Virus record (IMG/VR): IMGVR_UViG_3300047550_005354
Span: 1-21,076 of that record
Direction: 5' to 3' (one strand)
DNA from: a virus
Length of the DNA: 21,076 nucleotides
Shown here piece by piece: positions 15,508-21,076 of this stretch. The position numbers and the translations under genes were made by a program. Position 1 is the first letter of the stretch. Each line of letters starts with the position of its first letter. The notes beneath the pieces are model-generated. The model did not search any database and was not told the origin of the DNA. It was given only the letters and a program-made list of their open reading frames with translations.

Positions 15508-17073
15508 TCAATTCATTGGCGGTATCGTGTACTCAATGCCGCCAATAACTATTTTTCTTTCATTTGTTATTTTTTGAGCTAGGGTTTGTTTGGCAACGGG
15601 CAAAGGCAATACAGTAATTGTTCTAGTCAAAATCGATATAACGCCTGCTTCATCAGTAGAAAAAAATGGCCCAACAATTATTTCTTGGATATCTGGAGCT
15701 GGTAAAGATTCAGGTATAAACTGAGTTATAAATTCCACTTCACCAGTACCCAAAATAGGGGAAGCGTAAGTAATGCTGTAAGGTATTAATACTTCTGTTG
15801 CTAAAAGTTGAGATTCCCAAAAAAGAGTTCCAGGTGAAATTTTAGAAGGCGATAAAAAATAAAAACTAGTAATAGCAGGCAAAAGAGGTGGAGCGGGCCA
15901 ATAATAAGTCCCCACAGAACCTACTTGGCTTTCAAATGTAATACCAGAAAAAGTAATACTTTTATTTCCTTTAACATTATTACTTGCAGTTAAGTTGCTT
16001 GTTATATTAATGCCGTTTGTGGCTTCTAATTCTATTGTACCTTGGGCACTATAAATATTTACATCGCTTTTAGAATTAATTGTTGATGAGCCATTTGTGT
16101 TAAGTCTAAAAGTCGAATATTGATTTTTTATTATTGTTGCTGATTTAGAATTTAATAGTATATCGCTATTTAGAGTTCCGTTGTTTGCTAATAATACAAT
16201 ACCATTGCTATCGTTAATAGTAATTGATGTATTATCTGTATTTGTTTTAAATGAAAGTGTGTTTGATGAGGAATTTATATTTTCTTCGCTCTTTATTGTT
16301 ATCGAAGAGTTTGCGTTAGTAGTCTTAATATCAATTTTATTTCTAGCGATAAAGGCAGTATTATTCTTGCTGCTAATAGTCATTTCTCCAGCGTCATCTA
16401 CGTCTCCTACGCTAATAATCACTTGTGTGTTATCTTGTATGTTGATGCCGTTAATTGACCCTAGGTTAAAAACTCCGGTGTCAAACGAAGTGCTATTTGT
16501 AGCTTTGCAAGTAAAACTGTTTGTTGGAAATAGCGTAGCGTCTGGTCTTATTGTAATGTTTCCTATAAGTTCAGCAAAACCAAAGCCTGTAAAAAATCCA
16601 GGGGCGATTGGTTTGCCAAAAACGGGCACCAAAACCCCATAATTAAGCCTTTCAAATACAGCGCTAACGCCATATTGACTGACGCTTAAAAGTTCAAAAG
16701 TATCAATTAGTGCCTTGTTATTAATTGTTGTAGAGTTTAAGATTGAGGTGTTGATAGTTTGTTTGTTGTCAATATTGTTGGAATAAACATGATCCGCATA
16801 CAAATTTGTAACGTCTACCTCATTTACTATAATTTTGCCAGCTCTGATAGTCCCCGCATAAATCTCGTTAGCTTCTAGATAATTAACATGAACTTCATAA
16901 GAGTTAATATAATAATTGTCTATTGAGCCACTTTTAATATAATTAACTTTTAATATTTGAGCATTAAGATTTTTGATAAAAGAGTAGTCAATTGGAGTTA
17001 AGCCATCTCCTTTGTTTGCTCTATCTATAAAATTTTTCTTTTTTCTATCAAAGCCAGCGTCAAAATTAATCAT
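15508..17073 (-). CDS. Beta-helix-like tail/fibre structural protein, about 521 residues
   Basis: After a charged N-terminus (FDRKKKNFIDRANKGDG) comes a run of short repeated strands (LEANEIYAGTIRAGKIIVNE, VTNLYADHVYSN), then a Ser/Thr/Asn-rich region with regular I/L/F spacing (about 225-390), as in beta-helical or triple-stranded fibre shafts. The last 130 residues are Pro-rich and beta-rich (YYWPAPPLLP, ending GGIEYTIPPMN) and may be the tip or an attachment domain. I chose ATG 17073, which overlaps the preceding stop by 8 bases. An in-frame TTG at 17082 would add three residues. The gene opens the fibre cassette directly after the neck genes. No enzyme motif is seen, so it could be a fibre, a tail spike shaft or a tail-side appendage. 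Confidence 0.7.
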   Translation of the reverse strand: MINFDAGFDRKKKNFIDRANKGDGLTPIDYSFIKNLNAQILKVNYIKSGSIDNYYINSYEVHVNYLEANEIYAGTIRAGKIIVNEVDVTNLYADHVYSNNIDNKQTINTSILNSTTINNKALIDTFELLSVSQYGVSAVFERLNYGVLVPVFGKPIAPGFFTGFGFAELIGNITIRPDATLFPTNSFTCKATNSTSFDTGVFNLGSINGINIQDNTQVIISVGDVDDAGEMTISSKNNTAFIARNKIDIKTTNANSSITIKSEENINSSSNTLSFKTNTDNTSITINDSNGIVLLANNGTLNSDILLNSKSATIIKNQYSTFRLNTNGSSTINSKSDVNIYSAQGTIELEATNGINITSNLTASNNVKGNKSITFSGITFESQVGSVGTYYWPAPPLLPAITSFYFLSPSKISPGTLFWESQLLATEVLIPYSITYASPILGTGEVEFITQFIPESLPAPDIQEIIVGPFFSTDEAGVISILTRTITVLPLPVAKQTLAQKITNERKIVIGGIEYTIPPMN

Positions 17074-17323
17074 AATTCTCAAATCTTGGTCTTGGGTTTT
17101 TCACTGGGGCTGGGTCTCTTGATGGCAATGGAGGTCTATTTTGCTCATTCGGTTCATCATAAAAAGGTCTTCCGACCATCATTCCAGTCCATATTAGCTC
17201 GTTGCCTACCCATTCCATTTTTTTTACTAAATCGGTTGTGTCAAAAACCATCATTGATAAGTCGCATCTTCCGACTGTATCGTTTCCAGACGTTCTTTTT
17301 CCGCTTGCGTTTTTAAATCTCAT
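17066..17323 (-). CDS. Small neck-region protein resembling a degenerate zinc ribbon, 85 residues
   Basis: The layout GRCDLSMMVFDTTDLVKKM, EWVGNELIWTGMMV, then a Pro-rich end (RPPLPSRDPAP) parallels small phage proteins with two CxxC pairs, an (E/Q)W-GL-VC..C core and a DPRPPQ-type tail. Here only one of the expected four cysteines remains (CDLS in place of CxxC, TGMM in place of the second pair), so metal binding is probably lost. It lies between the gp4-like adaptor and the first fibre-type gene. In relatives I recall, the homologue also sits in the head-tail region, but its function is not known to me. The match is a pattern comparison from memory, not an alignment. Confidence 0.68.
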   Translation of the reverse strand: MRFKNASGKRTSGNDTVGRCDLSMMVFDTTDLVKKMEWVGNELIWTGMMVGRPFYDEPNEQNRPPLPSRDPAPVKNPRPRFENYD

Positions 17324-17334
17324 TTATTAATTTT

Positions 17335-18378
17335 TTAACTATTTATATTTGTTAATTGATATGAAACTTTTGGAACATTTTTTGTAATAGCTTTTTGCAA
17401 TGCGTCTTCGTATCTCATTTTTAAAGCCTCTGCTCTGTCTGGTGCATATTGAGTAGCTAACATTTCAGCTACACCTAAGGTTAAAGCTAAAATAAAAGCG
17501 TAAGGAATGTTTGGAGCTTCTAGGAAAGTTTCTAATGTTTCAAATACGCTTTGCCCTAGATAAATAATTTGAGAATTATTAGTTGTGGGGAGCGGCCAGA
17601 CATACATCATTGGGGTAATCTGATAGTCTACATAATACATAGTACAGCGATAGTTTTTGTAGAATTTGATAGGTCTATCCATGTAATCACTTCTAGACTC
17701 TTCAGTCATTCTTAAATCTTGAATATTATTGTTAAAATACAATTCTTGTATATTTAGTGTTGCTCCGCCTGTTTCTCTTATACGATAATAAAGATAAGTA
17801 TTTAACGATAAATTAGTTTCAAAATAATAGCTTTGATTTTGTTTATAATTTTGTTTTGGTATTTCTAAAATTGTTGTGTAATTAACCCCATCATTTGAAC
17901 CTTCAAAAGTGATTGTATATTCTTTGTCATCTTCAGAAATAACGCCTAAAATATCAACAGAAACAGGGTTTGAGAACTGCATACCAATATTTCCGTCTGT
18001 AGCATCTTGAGTACATGCAGTATTTTTATTGCCATCAAATGCATTGGCAGCAACACCAGAGCTAGCAAAGGCAATACCTAAATTATTTCTGACATAAGTT
18101 CTAAAAAAAGCCTGTAATACATTTTGAATATTGTAAGGTAGTTCATAATAACGTTTACCTGGTATTGTATTTATTACATTTGTCTTGATAGTCCAAACGT
18201 GAATATTTCTATTAAACCAATCGGATAAGATTAAATTTACTGAGTTTCTTGAAGACTCAAGTTGCTCTCCTGTGATAGAAGACGATTTAATGCCAATTAA
18301 TTCAAATGATTTTTTGATAATAGTATCAATAGTATCAACTGAATTAAAAAAGCTATAACTATTAGAGCTATTAATCAT
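17335..18378 (-). CDS. P22 gp4-like head-tail adaptor with inserted discoidin-like domain, 347 residues
   Basis: Residues 1-95 (a helical start, ITGEQLESSRNSVNLILSDW, then the strand GKRYYELPYNIQNVLQAFFR) and 220-335 (RMTEESRSDYMDRPIKFY, MMYVWPLP, then the helix LALTLGVAEMLATQYAPDRA) match the gp4/adaptor family, which binds the portal after DNA packaging. Between them, residues about 100-217 form a separate beta domain with discoidin/F5-8C features: SSGVAANAFDGNKNTACTQ, GNIGMQFSNPV, FEGSNDGVNY and a final YYRIRETGGATLNIQELYF strand. Such domains usually bind sugars or lipids. Its start overlaps the previous stop in ATGA (18375-18378), indicating translational coupling. Gene order (capsid, unknown, adaptor) supports the call. 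Confidence 0.78.
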   Translation of the reverse strand: MINSSNSYSFFNSVDTIDTIIKKSFELIGIKSSSITGEQLESSRNSVNLILSDWFNRNIHVWTIKTNVINTIPGKRYYELPYNIQNVLQAFFRTYVRNNLGIAFASSGVAANAFDGNKNTACTQDATDGNIGMQFSNPVSVDILGVISEDDKEYTITFEGSNDGVNYTTILEIPKQNYKQNQSYYFETNLSLNTYLYYRIRETGGATLNIQELYFNNNIQDLRMTEESRSDYMDRPIKFYKNYRCTMYYVDYQITPMMYVWPLPTTNNSQIIYLGQSVFETLETFLEAPNIPYAFILALTLGVAEMLATQYAPDRAEALKMRYEDALQKAITKNVPKVSYQLTNINS

Positions 18379-19058
18379 ATTTGTAGTATTTGTGCTGTAA
18401 GTGGGCGGTTATCAGTATTTTGAGTAATTTGTATTAAAAGTAACGCCGTAGTCGAATTAAGATCAAAGCATTTTGTTCGATCCTCAGCTTCACGTATCAA
18501 ATAAAAATACTTTTTATCAATCAAATCTTGATAAAGGCCTCTTTTTCTATTTAATGAACCTAAAATATTGTATTTTACGTTTGCATCGTCAGCAGGATCG
18601 ATTACAAAATTAATAGCATACTCAAGAGTCTTTCTATAATTGTTTACGTCAAAAGTCGTCAATGTAAAAAAACCAATTTTATCTGTTCCGATGCTTACGC
18701 TTCCAACCACAACCCCAGCGTGCTCAATTTTGTAGATATAATCATAATAATTGTTTGAAGTTACTGTATCATTATTAGGCCCCCCAATATTCTCAATAAT
18801 ATCAACACCATTTTGTCTACCATATATTACAAATTCTGCAGCACTCATATTTTCAGCAGAAGTAAAATTTAGCTTTCTAACCACTGATGCGTTCAGGCTG
18901 TTGTTATAAGAAAAATCAATATTTTTATAAGTATTTTTATTTGAGAATCTACCATTCAAATTTAACGGAGTATCTGCTATTAACACTTGCGATAAAGCTA
19001 TATCATTATTATTTGATGCTGGCCAATTAAGTTCTTGATAATTTGATGTTGTGAACAT
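18375..19058 (-). CDS. Phage structural protein of unknown role, 227 residues
   Basis: Predominantly beta protein. The central block reads VRKLNFTSAENMSAAEFVIY, then a GPNNDTVTSNNYY turn, then EHAGVVVGSVSIGTDKIGFF. I recognise this pattern from small virion proteins of environmental phages, where L-SA-N-SG--F-I-G, the GPN--TV-S--Y turn and VSVGT recur. It may be a neck or capsid accessory protein, but no function is established to my knowledge. The start is ATG 19058 with an AATTAAAAAA leader and no SD. The stop overlaps the adaptor start (ATGA). The gene comes after the hairpin that follows the capsid gene, so its expression may be lower than that of the capsid protein. Confidence 0.7.
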   Translation of the reverse strand: MFTTSNYQELNWPASNNNDIALSQVLIADTPLNLNGRFSNKNTYKNIDFSYNNSLNASVVRKLNFTSAENMSAAEFVIYGRQNGVDIIENIGGPNNDTVTSNNYYDYIYKIEHAGVVVGSVSIGTDKIGFFTLTTFDVNNYRKTLEYAINFVIDPADDANVKYNILGSLNRKRGLYQDLIDKKYFYLIREAEDRTKCFDLNSTTALLLIQITQNTDNRPLTAQILQI

Positions 19059-19083
19059 TTTTTTAATTATTGATTTTTGTTAA

Positions 19084-19109
19084 TACAGACTAGGAAAATC
19101 CTAGCTGTA
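19084..19109 (-). terminator. Hairpin after the capsid gene: attenuator or RNA-processing stem
   Basis: An almost perfect inverted repeat: TACAG, one unpaired base, CTAGGA, an AAA loop, then TCCTAG and CTGTA (11 base pairs). It lies in the 55-base gap 4 bases past the capsid stop and before the next start at 19058. No U-run follows on the minus strand, so it is not a classical intrinsic terminator. It more likely limits read-through or protects the 3' end of the capsid message. Confidence 0.6.
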
Positions 19110-19113
19110 AAAT

Positions 19114-20034
19114 TTAGGCAACTGGTGCTCCTTGAGCTCCAATGATACCTCTTGGAGTTATTGAAAATGAAAATCTTGCACTAGCCGTATAATATTCTTT
19201 TCGCTCTAGTGTTGCCATTTCTTTTTCGTATTCGATATTTTGACGTTCGAAGTGTATTCTTTCGTCTTCTTTATCAGTTAAACCAAACCAGTTTGAATTG
19301 CTGGATAAATAAACAGATGTGATGTAAGGCATATTTGGAAATAAAAACTTAATAGCATTTACATCATTATTACCGACCGCTGGTCTGAATTCAGATTTTA
19401 GTAATCTAATCATCTGAAACTCAAGAGCCGCTGGTATAACAAGCTTAGTAAGTTTCATATTCATTGGATTGCCTGCTGGGTCTTTCATATACTTTGCAAG
19501 TAAAATTGCCTGCTCAAGTCCTGCTTCCGATAAATCAACATATATATTATTTCCGCCCACTCTGTTCGACCATGTGCCATTGATACAAGGATGAAGAGAT
19601 GAAGCTAATGGCTGTCCATCAGGTAACTGAGTATCGTTAAAAGCTGTATTTAGTATGTTGAAACCTAAAATTTCTTTTTGTTTTTCGATAGATTCAAACA
19701 ATGCTTTTGATGTATTATTGAATTCTTTTACATAATACAAATTGTCATCTTTTGCTTCTTTTGTGAAGCCTACAGTTTTTGCTACAGTTAAATGAGTTAC
19801 TCTGTATGTGATATCCGTTGTTAATGAAACAGGGTCTAATCTTTGGCCTTCCTGGATAATGGAAGCTGGTGTTAATGGCATAGCATCAGTCCAATATTCC
19901 ATTGCTCTTTGTGATTTTTTACTTGCTCCGTAAACTTTTGAGTACTCCCTTTCAACATTTCCCCAATTGTCTCTAATTTTGTAAAGCCCTGGTCTTAAGT
20001 AGGGCTCAATATTACTTCTAAAAGTTATTGACAT
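19114..20034 (-). CDS. Probable major capsid protein (HK97-type fold), 306 residues
   Basis: The length, the position just after a capsid-associated protein and before the neck genes, and the layout suggest the major head subunit. The N-terminal arm (residues 1-60) contains YLRPGLYKIRDNWG. A stretch of alternating strands and helices follows (TYRVTHLTVAKTVGFTKEAK; EAGLEQAILLAKYMKDPAGN). The PAALEFQMIRLLKSEFRPA region (about 205-225) and the C-terminal strand ARFSFSITPRGIIGAQGAP recall capsid subunits with the HK97 fold, including the gpT-like group. No protease or scaffold sequence is fused to it. Its leader is an almost pure A/T stretch of TTAAA units, and a hairpin follows the stop, both consistent with special expression of an abundant protein. 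No single diagnostic motif exists, so the call rests on context. Confidence 0.65.
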   Translation of the reverse strand: MSITFRSNIEPYLRPGLYKIRDNWGNVEREYSKVYGASKKSQRAMEYWTDAMPLTPASIIQEGQRLDPVSLTTDITYRVTHLTVAKTVGFTKEAKDDNLYYVKEFNNTSKALFESIEKQKEILGFNILNTAFNDTQLPDGQPLASSLHPCINGTWSNRVGGNNIYVDLSEAGLEQAILLAKYMKDPAGNPMNMKLTKLVIPAALEFQMIRLLKSEFRPAVGNNDVNAIKFLFPNMPYITSVYLSSNSNWFGLTDKEDERIHFERQNIEYEKEMATLERKEYYTASARFSFSITPRGIIGAQGAPVA

Positions 20035-20036
20035 GA

Positions 20037-20065
20037 TTTAATTTTATTTAATTTAATTTAATTTT
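20037..20065. repeat. A/T pentamer repeat in the capsid gene leader
   Basis: About four to five TTTAA-type units fill most of the 39-base gap between the capsid-associated gene and the capsid ATG at 20034. On the transcript strand they give an unstructured (TTAAA)n leader with no Shine-Dalgarno. Confidence 0.7.
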
Positions 20066-20073
20066 TTGTTATG

Positions 20074-20943
20074 CTAAGTGTACAGTATGCTTTTAAATCC
20101 TGCTTTTTTGCCGATATAATGCTTATTCCAAGTACAAATTACTCTACAAAACGGCATATCAACGCCCGGTGTTTGATTAATGTTATTTGGTACTTGATAT
20201 GGGTCTTTCCTTTGTACTAATTCATCGTTATCAAGACCTAAAATTGTTACGTCGTAACCAACATCATTGTCGTCATCGGCATTTGCAGTTAATATACTTG
20301 CACCATCTAAGTAGTAGGCTGAGCCCTTGTTTATATCGCCTTCTGTTGGATTTTTTGTATAGCCTGAAGCTAGCGTTGCTGCGTCAAATGCAGCTCCATC
20401 AATTCCTAACCGTGCGTTTTTACCAATCCACGTCCAGCCTGTAGCTCTACTTGATACTGCTAAATCTCTAAATATCACTGTATCTGCTTGTGCTTGATTT
20501 GTGATATTAAGAGCGGCTGATGTAGATATCTGAACGCTAAAAATCAAATTAGGATCATCATTAACTTGAGCGTAAATAGGAGTGTTTGGCATTATTGCGC
20601 TAATGCCTGGAAAATATTTGCTATATTGACTTTTGCCTGTTAAATCTGTGTAATTACATCCCAAAAATATTCCCATTGGTAAAGTCGCTTTTTGTGTTGC
20701 CGCTGCTCCAGCATTTAAAGTTAGAGATGGTACTATAGTGCCCATATTTTTAGAAGTCCCAATTCCGTTTCCTAAAACTGGTAATTTTACTGCGTCTCCA
20801 GCGTATATTTTTATGTTATTAGGGTCTCCATTAGCTAGAATAGGGGAAATTCTATAAAAACTTACTTTATTTCCGTCTGCGTGCCCTGATAAATTAATTT
20901 TTGGTATTAAACCCCCAAACGGATTATTGATTCCATAAGACAT
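20074..20943 (-). CDS. Capsid-associated structural protein, 289 residues
   Basis: The N-terminus NPFGGLIPKINLSGHADGNK, the segment MGIFLGCNYTDLTGKSQYSK leading to YFPG, and the following AQVNDDPNLIFSVQ match the layout of virion proteins encoded immediately before the capsid gene in many environmental phages (start with FGL-P---L-G; G-F-GC-Y-D--G; Y-PG; V-DDP---F-VQ). Proposed roles for such proteins are head decoration or stabilisation. No signal peptide or enzyme motif is visible. The stop is TAG, followed in frame by TAA six codons later. The ATG at 20943 has the leader ACATAAAAATT without an SD. Less likely alternatives are a capsid subunit or a scaffold-like protein. Confidence 0.68.
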   Translation of the reverse strand: MSYGINNPFGGLIPKINLSGHADGNKVSFYRISPILANGDPNNIKIYAGDAVKLPVLGNGIGTSKNMGTIVPSLTLNAGAAATQKATLPMGIFLGCNYTDLTGKSQYSKYFPGISAIMPNTPIYAQVNDDPNLIFSVQISTSAALNITNQAQADTVIFRDLAVSSRATGWTWIGKNARLGIDGAAFDAATLASGYTKNPTEGDINKGSAYYLDGASILTANADDDNDVGYDVTILGLDNDELVQRKDPYQVPNNINQTPGVDMPFCRVICTWNKHYIGKKAGFKSILYT

Positions 20944-21076
20944 AATTTTTATGTTTATTAATTGTTAATTTTGATTATTTTGTTTTTGCTTTCTTGAGGT
21001 ACCTGCAAATTAGTACATGCATTTTTTTGTCTTGCATTGACGGACGCTTTTGAGCCCTAGCATCAAGGTACTATAC
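20944..21076 (-). other. Upstream edge region, possible end of another gene
   Basis: The last 133 bases hold no complete gene. On the minus strand one frame stays open for 31 codons after a TAG at 21071-21073 and ends at TAA 20975-20977. A second frame is open from the window edge for 21 codons. Both use more G/C-ending codons than the genes in the window, so neither is convincingly the tail of the upstream gene. The 31 bases before ATG 20943 are almost pure A/T leader. GGTAC occurs twice on the plus strand, around 20998 and 21067. I see no clear promoter. Confidence 0.35.

Noticed and set aside
16181-16642. Plus-strand open frame of 153 codons
   Set aside because: It lies fully opposite the beta-helix-like fibre gene, which has coherent repeats and good junctions with its neighbours. 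The antisense product is a low-complexity hydrophobic string.
1-21076. tRNA genes or integration sites
   Set aside because: I looked for cloverleaf-like segments and long duplicated edges and saw none. The gaps are short and A/T-rich.

Overview
The window reads as the late (virion) gene block of a tailed phage, most likely a short-tailed, podovirus-like phage or a prophage/contig of one. Every credible gene lies on the minus strand, so the operon runs from the right edge (21076) to the left edge (1). Genes are tightly packed, often with ATGA, TAATG or stop-next-to-start junctions. The DNA is strongly A+T rich with A/T-ending codons. I see no tRNA, rRNA, integrase, transposase or CRISPR. Start codons are preceded by A-rich leaders, and clear Shine-Dalgarno sequences are almost absent. 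That fits a low-G+C host that does not depend on SD pairing, for example Bacteroidota, but the host is not proven by the sequence.

Layout in transcription order. Head: a capsid-associated structural protein (20943-20074) and the probable major capsid protein (20034-19114), followed by a strong hairpin in the gap. Neck: an unknown structural protein (19058-18375), a P22 gp4-like head-to-tail adaptor carrying an inserted discoidin-like domain (18378-17335), and a small protein resembling a degenerate zinc ribbon (17323-17066). Fibre cassette: a beta-helix-like fibre protein (17073-15508), a patatin-like phospholipase with an intact Ser-Asp dyad (15457-14327), a 1246-residue repeat-built fibre with a glycine-rich tip (14272-10532), a small 159-residue relative (10501-10022) and a 464-residue fibre (9944-8550). 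Tail tube: a short adaptor-like protein (8549-7866), a P22 gp10-like nozzle/stabilisation protein (7864-6077) and a small Trp-rich protein (6077-5772). Ejection proteins: three large proteins (5713-4238, 4228-1529, 1520 to beyond the left edge), the last cut by the window.

How it fits together (inference): the head proteins build the capsid. The adaptor and nozzle proteins close it and form the short tail. The fibre cassette supplies host recognition. The coiled-coil and Gly/Ala-rich ejection proteins are packaged and extruded to carry DNA across the envelope. The most unusual element is the patatin phospholipase encoded among the fibre genes. It suggests a lipolytic activity that is carried on the virion or acts late in infection. 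The large fibre gene shows near-identical internal repeats with a patchwork of identity, as if it is lengthened or shuffled by recombination. Two gaps carry the same extended -10 sequence (TGTTATAAT) at nearly the same distance from a start codon, which may mark internal late promoters for the main fibre genes and for the ejection genes.
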